A DNA stretch of 25,086 bases from JBBQDZ01 sp038237515 (GTDB taxonomy: Bacteria; Actinomycetota; Thermoleophilia; Gaiellales; Gaiellaceae), in assembly GCA_038237515.1 (NCBI GenBank), contig JBBRYP010000066.1, positions 1-25,086 of the forward strand, written 5' to 3'. A model generated the notes under the pieces. The model made no database searches, had not been told where the DNA came from, and worked only from the letters and a program-made list of their open reading frames with translations. This document shows, one piece after another, positions 7,737-15,318 of the stretch (its first letter is position 1; each line of letters opens with the position of its first letter). The position numbers were made by a program, and so were the translations under genes.

Positions 7737-8663
7737 TTGGGGGTCCACGCGAAATCACTCGGGAGGAGGCGGACACGGGCCGCCTCCTCCTGGATGGACC
7801 GGAACATCCGCTGGCTGCTCGTCTCGCCGGCGATCCTGATCATCGTCGCGCTGACGATCTTCCCGCTCGCGTTCTCGCTGTGGGTCAGCTTCGTCCAGTT
7901 CGACTTCTCGATCTCGAACGCGCATCCCTGGGTCGGGCTCCGCAACTTCAAGGAGACGTGGCAGGACCCGGTGTGGGTGCACTCGCTGCTCGTGACCGCG
8001 ATCCTCGCGACGCTCGCGGTCGTGATCGAGCTCGCGCTCGGCTTCGTGCTCGCCCTCGCGATGCTGCGCCCGTTCCGGGGCCGCCGCGGACTGATGGTGC
8101 TGTTCGTGATTCCGCTCTTCATCAGCCCAGTCATCGCCGGCGGCTTCTTCGACCTCTTCCTGCGCCGCCCGTTCGGACCGATGAACTGGCTGTTGAGCGG
8201 GCTGCTGCGTCACCCCGTCTCGATCGACTTCACCGTCGACGGCCGGTGGCCGTACTTCTCGCTCCTGCTCGCAGACGCGTGGCAGTGGACACCATTCGTC
8301 TTCGTGATCCTGCTCGCGGGGCTCTCCGCGATACCGGACGAGCTGTACGAGGCGACCGAGATCGACGGGGCGACGCCGCGCCGCGCCTTCTTCTTCGTCA
8401 CCCTGCCCCTCCTGACGCCGATCATCCTGATCGCAGTCACATTCCGGTTCATCGACGCGACGAAGCTGTTCGACATCATCTACTCGCTGACGCGCGGCGG
8501 GCCCGGAACGGAGACCTACACGTCGTCGTACTACCTCTACCAGCAAGGGTTCGAGTTCTTCCACCTCGGCCAGGGGACCGCGGGCGCCTGGATGTTCACG
8601 ATCATGCTTACATTCGTGTCGTTCTGGCTCGTCCGGCGACTGCTGGATCCGGTGGAGGAGTAG
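7737..8663 (+). CDS. CUT1 ABC transporter permease, MalF-like
   Basis: First membrane subunit of the sugar importer, 308 residues, about six membrane segments beginning at LLVSPAILIIVALTIF. The EAA loop that docks the ATPase is present as EATEIDGATPRRAF with the conserved glycine. The N-terminus is basic (GRRRTRAASSWMDRNIRW), as usual for MalF-type subunits. Two starts are possible: TTG at 7737, 12 bases after the binding-protein stop but with a weak ribosome site, or ATG at 7794, which removes 19 residues and leaves the GGAGGAGG of the hairpin too far away (24 bases). I prefer the longer form with moderate confidence. Gene order binding protein, MalF, MalG is canonical. Confidence 0.92.
   Translation: MGVHAKSLGRRRTRAASSWMDRNIRWLLVSPAILIIVALTIFPLAFSLWVSFVQFDFSISNAHPWVGLRNFKETWQDPVWVHSLLVTAILATLAVVIELALGFVLALAMLRPFRGRRGLMVLFVIPLFISPVIAGGFFDLFLRRPFGPMNWLLSGLLRHPVSIDFTVDGRWPYFSLLLADAWQWTPFVFVILLAGLSAIPDELYEATEIDGATPRRAFFFVTLPLLTPIILIAVTFRFIDATKLFDIIYSLTRGGPGTETYTSSYYLYQQGFEFFHLGQGTAGAWMFTIMLTFVSFWLVRRLLDPVEE
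7762..7790 (+). promoter_or_regulatory. Perfect 11-bp intercistronic stem-loop at the start of the first permease gene
   Basis: GGAGGAGGCGG (7762-7772) and CCGCCTCCTCC (7780-7790) pair without mismatch around a seven-base loop. The structure sits about 40-65 bases after the binding-protein stop. It contains a Shine-Dalgarno-like purine run that has no start codon at a proper distance. Such stem-loops between binding protein and permease genes are known to protect the upstream message and lower permease synthesis. Confidence 0.5.
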
Positions 8664-8829
8664 TAGTGCACCGTCCGGCGAATACGGCGCGCCCTGGCGG
8701 TTGCAAAGCGGCGCTGGATCTGCGTCCTCGGTCGCGCCGATATGCCCGCATATCGACGCTTCCTGCGTCCTTGCCCAGCTTGCTTTTCGCTCGCCAGGAT
8801 CATCACCGCACTCACCGGACGGCGCACTA
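8664..8829 (-). repeat. 166-bp foldback element filling the gap between the two permease genes
   Basis: The ends TAGTGCACCGTCCGG (8664-8678) and CCGGACGGCGCACTA (8815-8829) are inverted repeats, and homology continues inward for at least 26 bases (8664-8689 against 8804-8829) and more loosely to about 45-50. The middle holds a separate palindrome CGATATGCCCGCATATCG (8738-8755) with the direct repeat CTGCGTCCT on either side. TA flanks both ends, in GTAG on the left and CTAG on the right, so it looks like a small non-autonomous transposable element. It begins directly after the stop TAG of the first permease and its right CTAG supplies the first base of the GTG start of the second. All five arm differences become G-U pairs in minus-strand RNA, hence the strand given. 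Confidence 0.6.
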
Positions 8830-9747
8830 GTGGCCGTAGATTCCCTGCGCCTGCGGCGCCGCTCGGCAACCCGCCACGGCAGGGTGCGTGTCGTCCGCGG
8901 AAGACGGGTCCGGCCCGGGTCGATCCTCCGCTGGATCTTCATCGCGCTCTACCTCGGCTTCCTCCTGCTCCCGCTCTACTGGGTCGCGATCACCTCGATC
9001 AAGCCCCAGGAGGACCTGCTCGTGGATCCGCCCGTCTGGTGGCCTGCCCACCCGTCGGGGCTGCACTACACGACCGCCTTGAACGCCTTCCGCGGATGGA
9101 CGGGCCTCGAGAACTCGCTGATCATCGCGTTCGCGACGACGGCCCTGGCGCTCGTCATCGGCACGCCGGCCGCGTACTCGATGGCTCGATACCGGACCGG
9201 CGGCAAGCACCTGGCCTTCTGGTTCCTCTCGCAGCGGATCATGCCGCCGGTAGCGATCATCATCCCCGTCTTCCTGCTCTACGCCCGCTACACGCAGGAG
9301 TGGTTCGGCTTCTCGCTCGTCGACACGCGGCTCGGCCTGATCCTGCTCTACACCGTGTTCGCGCTGCCGTTCACCGTCTGGATGATGTTCGCCTACTTCC
9401 GTCAGATGCCGCCGGAGCTCGAGGAGGCCGCGCTCGTCGACGGCTGCTCCCGGATCGGCGCGCTCTGGCGGATCGCGGCGCCGCTGGCCGCTCCGGGGCT
9501 CGTCTCGGCGGGTGCGTTCGCGTTCATCCTCTCGTGGACGGAGTTCCTGTTCGCGCAGGTGCTGTCACGCACGCACGCGATCACGCTGCCGGTCGCGCTT
9601 GCCGGCATCATCACCGGCTTCCAGGGCAACCAGTACGGGGAGGCGAGCGCACTGACGATGGTGTCGCTCGTCCCGGCTCTCATGCTCGGGATCCTGATCC
9701 AGCGCCACCTCGTGCGCGGGCTCACACTCGGTGCAGTAAAGGGGTAG
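8830..9747 (+). CDS. CUT1 ABC transporter permease, MalG-like
   Basis: Second membrane subunit of the importer, 305 residues. After a very basic N-terminus (about 35 residues, many Arg) the first membrane segment is WIFIALYLGFLLLPLYWVAI; six segments in total are expected. The EAA docking loop is EEAALVDGCSRIGALWRIAAP and the extracellular/ligand-facing regions look ordinary. GTG at 8830 was chosen because it directly follows the 166-bp repeat element and the protein aligns from there; the frame stays open to 8701 through that element, but those residues are not permease-like. No clear ribosome site precedes the start, which is odd for an operon gene and may reflect insertion of the element. 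Confidence 0.9.
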   Translation: MAVDSLRLRRRSATRHGRVRVVRGRRVRPGSILRWIFIALYLGFLLLPLYWVAITSIKPQEDLLVDPPVWWPAHPSGLHYTTALNAFRGWTGLENSLIIAFATTALALVIGTPAAYSMARYRTGGKHLAFWFLSQRIMPPVAIIIPVFLLYARYTQEWFGFSLVDTRLGLILLYTVFALPFTVWMMFAYFRQMPPELEEAALVDGCSRIGALWRIAAPLAAPGLVSAGAFAFILSWTEFLFAQVLSRTHAITLPVALAGIITGFQGNQYGEASALTMVSLVPALMLGILIQRHLVRGLTLGAVKG

Positions 9748-9750
9748 GCC

Positions 9751-10797
9751 GTGGTGGTGCAGCGGCTCGCCGTGGCGGCAGGAGCGCTGGTACTGACCGC
9801 CTGCGGCGGCACGAGCACCCCACCGGTGCGCCAGAGCGGTTCGACCGTCGCGACCGACGCCGGCATCGCACGGCCGTACGGACGGGGCTCGAGCCGGGTG
9901 TGGGTGCTGACGCCGAAGGCAGGTGAGCCGCAGAGCGTCGTCGTCTTCATCCACGGCTGGACCGCGACATTGCCCTTCGAGTGGCACCAGGCCTGGCTGG
10001 ACCACCTGCTCGAGCGCGGCAGCACGGTCGTCTTCCCCGTCTACCAGACGACGGGTGACGAGGGAGAGCTCGTGACGGCGCGACTCGACCTCCGAGCGGG
10101 CCTCTACACGGCCTTCCGGGTGCTTCGGCAACACGACCTGCCGGTCGTCGTCGCCGGCTACTCCGTCGGCGGCGCGCTTGCCTTCTTCTACGCCGCGGAC
10201 GCCCCAGGGTGGGGTGTCCCGCGCCCGGCCGGCGTCTACAGCATCTTTCCGGCCGACCCGCTCGGCATGGATCCCGGGCTGACCCACCTCGGCCCGCCGC
10301 CGAGGGTGCAGACGCTGATCCTGGTCGGCGACAGGGACGACACCGTCGGCCGGTACGGCGCCGACACCTTCTGGACATGGCTGCGGCCCGTCTCATCGGG
10401 GCTGAAGACGTACCGGCTGCTGCACAGCAACCCGAAGGGACTCTTCTTCGACCACGAAGCGCCGACCAGCACGCCCTTCGACGCCGCGATGCGGAGAGTT
10501 TTCTGGCAGCCGCTGGACGAGCTCGTCGCGCGCGCGCGACGGCTGACCGGAGCCCGTCCCAGGCGTCGATACTGCGCTCGGATGCTGCCAACCTTCGTTG
10601 ATGTGCTGCTGGCGCGGCGGCAGATCGCCCCGTACCTGCGGCCGATGCCGGTCTACCGCTACGAGAGCCTCAGCCGTCTCGTCGGCACCGGGTGTGGGTC
10701 AAGCACGAGAACCATCAGCCGGTGGGGGCGTTCAAGGTGCGCGGCGGCGTCAACCTCATCTCGCAGCTCTCCGAGGCCGAACGCCGGTGCGGCGTGA
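9751..10797 (+). CDS. Alpha/beta-hydrolase-fold lipoprotein, reading into the threonine dehydratase remnant
   Basis: Secreted, lipid-anchored hydrolase of unknown substrate. A signal peptide with lipobox LVLTAC is at residues 13-18. The fold shows the oxyanion loop FIHGWTA, a nucleophile elbow GYSVGG, a strand ending in VGDRDDTVG (acid region) and FFDHEAP (likely catalytic His). The GTG at 9751 follows the permease stop by three bases with AAAGGGG upstream, so it is the last gene of the transporter operon and may release sugar from esters or lactones outside the cell. Hydrolase-like sequence ends near 10545; the frame has no stop and continues into the threonine dehydratase N-terminus (from 10582), then out of frame to 10797. 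A TGA lies one frame away at 10544-10546, just after a CG-dinucleotide run. Confidence 0.75.
   Translation: MVVQRLAVAAGALVLTACGGTSTPPVRQSGSTVATDAGIARPYGRGSSRVWVLTPKAGEPQSVVVFIHGWTATLPFEWHQAWLDHLLERGSTVVFPVYQTTGDEGELVTARLDLRAGLYTAFRVLRQHDLPVVVAGYSVGGALAFFYAADAPGWGVPRPAGVYSIFPADPLGMDPGLTHLGPPPRVQTLILVGDRDDTVGRYGADTFWTWLRPVSSGLKTYRLLHSNPKGLFFDHEAPTSTPFDAAMRRVFWQPLDELVARARRLTGARPRRRYCARMLPTFVDVLLARRQIAPYLRPMPVYRYESLSRLVGTGCGSSTRTISRWGRSRCAAASTSSRSSPRPNAGAA
10652..10723 (+). repeat. First copy of a 72/73-bp segment duplicated within the dehydratase
   Basis: Encodes the YRYESLSRLVG...VWVKHENHQPV segment of threonine dehydratase in its proper place. Matches 11141-11213 except for a few substitutions and one missing base near 10690 that breaks the frame here. 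Confidence 0.85.
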
Positions 10798-11140
10798 TCG
10801 CAGCGTCCACCGGCAACCACGGCCAGTCGGTCGCCTACGCGGCCCGCCTGTTCGGCGTGCGCGCGACGATCTGCGTGCCTGAGGGCGCGAACCCGGTCAA
10901 GGTCGCCTCGATACGCGAACTCGGCGCCGAGTTGATCTTCGCAGGCCGCGACTTCGATGCCGCACGCGAGCATTGCGAATGCCTCGCAGCCGCGCACGGG
11001 CAGCGCTACATCCACTCCGGCGGCGAGCCGCTCCTCGTCGCAGGAGTCGCCACCGCCACCCTCGAGGTTCTCGAGACGGAGCCGCGAATCGACGTGATCG
11101 TCGTCCCCGTCGGAGGCGGCAGCGGCGCGGCCGACGCGGC

Positions 11141-11213
11141 TCTACCGCTACGAGAGCCTCAGCCGGCTCGTCGGTACTGACGTGTGGGTCAAGCACGAGA
11201 ACCATCAGCCGGT
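11141..11213 (+). repeat. Displaced second copy of the dehydratase N-terminal segment
   Basis: Same segment as 10652-10723 but with an intact frame (LVGTDVWVKHENHQP), inserted between codons for the glycine-rich PLP loop and VAKTIRPE, where the family normally has only a few residues. Substitutions relative to the first copy (T/G, C/T, C/T) show that it is not a simple identical duplication. Confidence 0.85.
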
Positions 11214-11651
11214 AGCGAAGACGATCCGCCCGGAGATCGCAGTCGTCGGAGTGCAGTCGGAGGCCGCGCCTGCCGCCTACCGGTCCTGGCGGGAGGGCCG
11301 GCTCGTCGAGGACAGGATGGAGACGTTCGCCGAGGGGCTCGCGACGCGGGTCGGATTCGAGCTGCCGCAGCGGATCCTCCGCGAGCCGCTCGACGACTTC
11401 GTCCTCGTCCGCGACGACGAGATCCGGCAGGCGATCGCGACGATGATCGAATCGACCCGCAACCTCGTCGAGGCCGCCGGCGCCGCGCCGCTCGCGGCCG
11501 CGCTCCGCCTGCACGACCGCCTCGCCGGCAAGCGGGTCGCGCTCATCTGCAGCGGCGGGAACACCAGGCCTGCACAGCTCAGAGGTGTGCTGGGCCGGCG
11601 CGTCTGAGTGATCCCTGGCGGAGCGCGATCCGGGGCGGGTAGCGTCGAATC

Positions 11652-12569
11652 GTGCGCGCGAACGCTGCGATCACCCGGCGCGGCTGGCTCCTCTTCGCCG
11701 CCATGTGCGTGATCTGGGGGATCCCGTACCTGCTGATCAGGGTGGCGGTCCGCGATCTCAGCCCCGCGATGCTCGTGTTCACCCGTGCGGGCATCGCCGC
11801 CTTGCTGCTGCTCCCGGTTGCGGCCGTTCGCGGCCACCTGCGCGAGGTGCTCGGCCGCTGGCAATGGGTGCTCTTGTTCGGGATCGTCGAGATGGCCGTC
11901 CCCTGGCTGCTCCTCTCGAGTGCCGAGCAGCGCCTCTCGAGCTCGCTCACCGGACTCCTGATCGCGGCTGTGCCGCTCGTCGGTGCGCTGATCGTACGGA
12001 CGACCGGCGCCCGCGACCGCCTCGGCTTCACGAGCGCGACCGGCCTGCTGCTCGGCCTCGCCGGGGTCGGTGCGATCGTCGGCCTCAACCTGGGCGGAGC
12101 GAGTGTCGGCTCGCTGTCGGAGATCGCCGGCGTGGTCGTCTGCTACGCCGTCGGCCCGATCATCCTGACCCGCTTGCTCGCCGGCCTGCCAGCGCTCGGG
12201 GTGATCGCCGTCGCGCTCGGCGCCACCGCCGTCTGCTACGCGCCGGTCGCGGCGTTCAGCGCTCCTTCCACGCTACCGTCCGGGCGGGCGATCGGCTCCG
12301 TGCTTGCGCTGGCGGCGGTCTGCACGGCCCTTGCCTTTCTGCTCTTCTTCGCGCTGATCGAGCAGGTCGGCCCCGTGAGGGCGACGGTGATCACGTACGT
12401 GAATCCCGCCGTCGCCGCGCTCCTCGGCGTCGCCGTCCTCGGCGAGTCGTTCACTGCCGGAATGGGCATCGGCTTCGTGCTGGTGCTCGCCGGGTCGGTG
12501 CTCGCCACCCGGCCGGGCATGAGCGCGGTGCCCTCGCCGGCTCCAATCGACCCCGAGCTCTCCGCCTAG
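11652..12569 (+). CDS. EamA/DMT-family metabolite exporter
   Basis: Inner-membrane protein of 305 residues in the drug/metabolite transporter superfamily (RhaT/YdcZ-like 10-helix architecture). Two EamA repeats are visible, the first starting GWLLFAAMCVIWGIPYLLIR and the second from about residue 155 with LFFALIEQVGPVRATVITYVNPAVAALLGVAVLGE, the typical end motif. Substrate unknown; exporters of amino acids, purines and sugars all occur in the family. GTG at 11652 is the first start after the broken dehydratase, with no strong ribosome site (GGGCGGGTAG upstream). The TAG stop belongs to a repeat copy at 12566-12670. Confidence 0.9.
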   Translation: MRANAAITRRGWLLFAAMCVIWGIPYLLIRVAVRDLSPAMLVFTRAGIAALLLLPVAAVRGHLREVLGRWQWVLLFGIVEMAVPWLLLSSAEQRLSSSLTGLLIAAVPLVGALIVRTTGARDRLGFTSATGLLLGLAGVGAIVGLNLGGASVGSLSEIAGVVVCYAVGPIILTRLLAGLPALGVIAVALGATAVCYAPVAAFSAPSTLPSGRAIGSVLALAAVCTALAFLLFFALIEQVGPVRATVITYVNPAVAALLGVAVLGESFTAGMGIGFVLVLAGSVLATRPGMSAVPSPAPIDPELSA

Positions 12570-12670
12570 GCGCCGCTTGGGCGCCGACCCTCAGGACGTG
12601 CGGGCTCCGCCCGTACGTCCGTCTGCGTCGCCGGCCGTGAGCGCATGTGTTTACCGACCCACGCTCCTAG
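12566..12670 (+). repeat. Copy A of a CTAG-bounded palindromic repeat, on a stop codon
   Basis: Starts CTAGGCGCCGCTTG and ends CTCCTAG. Homologous along its whole length to 24849-24949, in the same orientation relative to the upstream gene. It folds into a GGCGCC/GGCGCC hairpin followed by a 12-bp stem GGACGTGCGGGC (12594-12605) / GCCCGTACGTCC (12609-12620) with a three-base loop and one G-U pair. The TAG in its first bases is the stop codon of the DMT gene. It occupies almost all of the 12570-12687 gap and could double as a bidirectional terminator for the convergent SDR gene. Confidence 0.75.
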
Positions 12671-12687
12671 CTCCGCCACCCGGCGCG

Positions 12688-13446
12688 TCAGATCCGGTCC
12701 GGCGATCCGAGCACGCGTCCGCCGTCGACAGGGATGATCGCGCCCGTCACCCAGTCCGCCTCCTCGTCGATCAGATGCCAGATCCAGCGGGCGATCTCGT
12801 CCGGCAGGCCGACACGGCCGAGCGGTGTCAGCTCGCCGAGCTGACGCAGGCGTTCCTCCGGGTTCTCGACGGCTCGGTGGATCGGCGTGTCAGTCGGCCC
12901 CGGCCGGACCGCGTTCACCCTGATCCCGTCCGCTGCCAGCTCGAATGCGAGCTGCCCGGTCAGATGCTCGAGCGCGGCCTTCGTCAGCGCGTACACCGAC
13001 TGGCCGGTCCGGTACATGACGGCAGCCGCGGAACTGACGTTGACCACCGCCGCGGCGTGCGAGAGTCGAAGCGCCGGCAGAGCCGCCTGGACGAGGAAGA
13101 ATGGCGCTCTGATGTTGACGGCCACGTGACGGTCGAACTCGTCCCCGGCTGCCTCGTCGAACGGCGCGAGCGCGAAGGCGGCCGCGTTGTTCACGATCAC
13201 GTCGAGACGGCTCGTGCGCTCGAGCACGCGGCGGACGACCGCGGCGGGTGCGTCCGGCTGCTCGAGATCCGCCGGAAGGACGAACGCCGTCCCGCCGCCG
13301 GCCCTGATCTCCGCGGCGACCTGCTCGAGCGCGTTGTCGGTACGGGCGACGAGGGCGACCTTGAGCCCCCGGCTCGCAAGGAGCCTGGCCGTCGCCGCGC
13401 CGATCCCGGAACCCGCTCCGGTGACGATAGCGACGCGCTCGTCCAA
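12688..13446 (-). CDS. Classical short-chain dehydrogenase/reductase (SDR)
   Basis: NAD(P)-dependent oxidoreductase of 252 residues, the usual length of a classical SDR. Cofactor motif TGAGSGIG is near residues 10-17, NNAA follows strand 4, and the catalytic Ser and YALTK (Tyr/Lys) are present; VRPGPTDTP is the usual segment after beta-6. It probably acts on a sugar, sugar acid or small hydroxy acid given its setting, but the substrate is not readable. The start is a TTG at 13446, 28 bp from the divergent ATG at 13475; no ribosome site is evident, so its message may be almost leaderless, with TAGTAT (13464 to 13459) as -10. Convergent with the DMT gene. Confidence 0.88.
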   Translation of the reverse strand: MDERVAIVTGAGSGIGAATARLLASRGLKVALVARTDNALEQVAAEIRAGGGTAFVLPADLEQPDAPAAVVRRVLERTSRLDVIVNNAAAFALAPFDEAAGDEFDRHVAVNIRAPFFLVQAALPALRLSHAAAVVNVSSAAAVMYRTGQSVYALTKAALEHLTGQLAFELAADGIRVNAVRPGPTDTPIHRAVENPEERLRQLGELTPLGRVGLPDEIARWIWHLIDEEADWVTGAIIPVDGGRVLGSPDRI

Positions 13447-13458
13447 ACCGGTCCGACA

Positions 13459-13474
13459 ATACTATGATCGTCCG
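13459..13474 (+). promoter_or_regulatory. Overlapping divergent -10 boxes in a 28-bp gap; leaderless start of the plus gene
   Basis: TATGAT (13463-13468) is followed by six bases and then the ATG at 13475, the geometry of leaderless actinobacterial messages. On the other strand TAGTAT (13464-13459) lies 12 bases before the TTG at 13446. The two hexamers share bases, so the promoters should exclude each other. No clear -35 is seen for either. Confidence 0.5.
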
Positions 13475-14332
13475 ATGCGGGTGCTCGTCCTCGGCGCGGG
13501 GCTGATGGGCGCGCAGATCGGCTGCGAGTACGCGTTCGGCGGGCACGAGGCCACGCTCGTCGCGCGCGATCTCGAACGGGTCCGGAGCCGGGTCGACGCC
13601 GCGCTCGCAACGGCGGAGGAACGCGGGCTCGTCTCCCGGGACGACGCTGCCGCAGCGCGGGCCCGGTTGAGCGCCGCCGTGGACTACGACGACGAAGGCT
13701 GGGACCTCGTCGTCGAGTCGCTGCCCGAGGACCTCGAGCTGAAGGCGCGCCTCCTGCAGCCGCTCGCGGAGGGCTCGCCCGGGGCCGTCCTCGCCTCGAA
13801 CGCGTCGTCCCTTTCGATCACAGCCCTCGGTGAGAAGGCCGGCGCACCCGACCGGACGGTCGGGACGCACTACTGGAACCCGCCGCTCCTGATGCCGCTC
13901 GTCGAGGTCGTCCCGGGCGGCGCCGCTCGCGAGGTCGTCGAGCGCGTCGTCGCGCTTCTGCGGCAACTCGGCAAGCGCCCGGTGCTCGTCCGACGGGACG
14001 TCCCGGGCTTCATCTGGAACCGGCTCCAGTTCGCGCTCCTGCGCGAGTGCGTCTGGCTCGTCGAGAACGGCGTCGCCTCGCCGGGGACGGTCGACGACGT
14101 CGTCCGCCAGGGTCTCGCGCGCCGCTGGCGCCACGTCGGCCCGTTCCAGGCGATCGCGCTCGGCGGCGTGGAGACGTGGAACCGCTCCGCGGCAAACCTC
14201 GTAGCCGAGCTTTCGACCGCGCCCAGCCTGCCGGATCTCAGCGCGCTTGCGACGAGCAACGGCGACCTGGAGGAGGTCGCGGCGCGCAGGGACCGCGCGC
14301 TGGCGCGCGAGCTGCTGGAGGAGCGGGCATGA
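13475..14332 (+). CDS. 3-hydroxyacyl-CoA dehydrogenase-family NAD-dependent dehydrogenase
   Basis: Cytosolic NAD oxidoreductase of 285 residues. The Rossmann motif LGAGLMGAQIG is at the N-terminus; SNASSLSI and GTHYWNPPLLMPLVEVVPG hold the Ser, His and Glu/Asn positions of the 3-hydroxyacyl-CoA dehydrogenase active site, and a C-terminal dimerisation domain begins with DVPGFIWNRLQFALLRE. The same superfamily includes L-gulonate 3-dehydrogenase and carnitine dehydrogenase, and the sugar-acid surroundings make a hydroxy-acid substrate without CoA plausible. The ATG at 13475 is preceded by a -10 box and not by a ribosome site, so an in-frame extension to 13187 inside the divergent SDR is rejected. 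Its TGA overlaps the ATG of the next gene. Confidence 0.85.
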   Translation: MRVLVLGAGLMGAQIGCEYAFGGHEATLVARDLERVRSRVDAALATAEERGLVSRDDAAAARARLSAAVDYDDEGWDLVVESLPEDLELKARLLQPLAEGSPGAVLASNASSLSITALGEKAGAPDRTVGTHYWNPPLLMPLVEVVPGGAAREVVERVVALLRQLGKRPVLVRRDVPGFIWNRLQFALLRECVWLVENGVASPGTVDDVVRQGLARRWRHVGPFQAIALGGVETWNRSAANLVAELSTAPSLPDLSALATSNGDLEEVAARRDRALARELLEERA

Positions 14333-15318
14333 CCGGGAGCAGCCGCCCCGTCCTCGTCACGGGCGGCACCGGATTCATCGGGGCCTACGTCGTGAAGGCG
14401 CTGCTCGAATCCGGGCGCGAGGTCGTCGCCTTCGACCTTCGCGGCCTGACGGCCGAAGGCCGCTTCGTCCTCGGCGACCTCGCCGACCGGTTCACGATCG
14501 AGGAGGGCTCCATCGACGACTGGTCGAGGCTCCTCCACGTCGTCAAGACCCGCGATCCGGTCGACGTCGTCCACCTCGCGACGATCACGCATCCCGTCTT
14601 TCTCTTCACCAACCCGATGCCCGGCGTGCGCGTCAACTTCGAAGGAACGCTCCATGTTCTGGAGGCCACGCGCCTCTTCGACATCCGCCGCATCGTCAAC
14701 TTCTCGTCGATCGGTGTCCTGCCAGCCATGCAGTACGAGCCGATCGACGCGGCCCATCCGATCTTCCTGCCGCGGGAAGCGGTGCCGACCGGCGTCTACG
14801 GTGCGTCGAAGATCGCGGCCGAAGCGTTCTGCTTCGCCTACAACCAGGCCTTCGGAACGGACTTCCGGACGATCAGGCCCTCGGCCGTCTACGGCTTCGG
14901 TATGCAGTGGCCGATCTTCGTCAAGCCGATGGTGGAGGGTGCGGTGCGCGGCGAGACCGTGAGCTTCGAGTCGGGCGGACCGTTTCCCCGCGACTACACG
15001 CACGCCGCCGACCTCGCCAGCCTCGCGGTCGCCTGTCTCGACGCTCCGGACGACGCAGACCGCATCTTCTACGGGTGCACCGGCGAGCCTCTCGTCACCG
15101 CTGCGGAGGTTGCGCAGATCGTGATGGAGCTCGTGCCTGGCTCACGGATCGACATCCCCGACACGCTCACCGAAGCCGACCAGATGGAGCTGCCCTACCG
15201 AGGCGTGCTCTCGATCGAAACCAACAGGACGCAGCTTGGCTGGGAACCCCGGTACCGCCGGATCAGGGACGGCCTCGCCGACTACGTGGAGCGCTACGGC
15301 GCGTTTCTCGCCGGCTGA
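14329..15318 (+). CDS. NAD-dependent epimerase/dehydratase (extended SDR)
   Basis: A 329-residue extended SDR. TGGTGFIG near residues 10-17 binds NAD; HLATIT follows, and the catalytic pair is in VYGASK. RPSAVYGFGMQWPIFV replaces the usual nucleotide-sugar binding region, and the C-terminal half is somewhat unlike UDP-sugar epimerases, so a free sugar, lactone or sugar acid may be the substrate. It is translationally coupled to the preceding dehydrogenase (ATGA at 14329-14332) and the two enzymes probably work in one pathway. Its last 25 bases overlap the 3' end of the convergent cupin gene. Confidence 0.85.
   Translation: MTGSSRPVLVTGGTGFIGAYVVKALLESGREVVAFDLRGLTAEGRFVLGDLADRFTIEEGSIDDWSRLLHVVKTRDPVDVVHLATITHPVFLFTNPMPGVRVNFEGTLHVLEATRLFDIRRIVNFSSIGVLPAMQYEPIDAAHPIFLPREAVPTGVYGASKIAAEAFCFAYNQAFGTDFRTIRPSAVYGFGMQWPIFVKPMVEGAVRGETVSFESGGPFPRDYTHAADLASLAVACLDAPDDADRIFYGCTGEPLVTAAEVAQIVMELVPGSRIDIPDTLTEADQMELPYRGVLSIETNRTQLGWEPRYRRIRDGLADYVERYGAFLAG

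Larger units (their letters stand above)
10582..11607 (+). pseudogene. Threonine/serine dehydratase (PLP fold type II), broken
   Basis: Would deaminate threonine or serine with PLP. The start MLPTFVDVLLARRQIAPYLR (10582) is typical. A one-base loss at about 10690 shifts the frame: ACC is followed by GG instead of a full codon before GTGTGGGTC. The second frame then gives FKVRGG (the PLP-lysine site), STGNHGQS and VPVGGGSGAAD. At 11141 a second, slightly different copy of bases 10652-10723 is inserted; it ends that frame at 11180 and restarts coding in a third frame at VAKTIRPEIAVVGVQSEA through SGGNT (PLP phosphate region) to a stop at 11605-11607. No single frame makes a functional enzyme. 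Either decayed and recombined with a paralog, or an assembly error. Confidence 0.85.

Noticed and set aside
7268..8830. A 520-residue plus-strand open frame across the binding protein, permease and repeat element
   Set aside because: The other frame carries recognisable transporter proteins; this one is low-complexity and Arg-rich.
12566..12670. Integron attC site, considered for the CTAG-bounded repeats
   Set aside because: The characteristic core sites (RYYYAAC and GTTRRRY) are missing and the flanking genes are not cassette-like.
12890..14134. A 414-residue minus-strand open frame spanning the SDR start and the plus-strand dehydrogenase
   Set aside because: It is antisense to the dehydrogenase and out of frame with the SDR. 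It shows only Arg/Pro/Ala-rich sequence and no domain; such long shadows are expected at this GC content.
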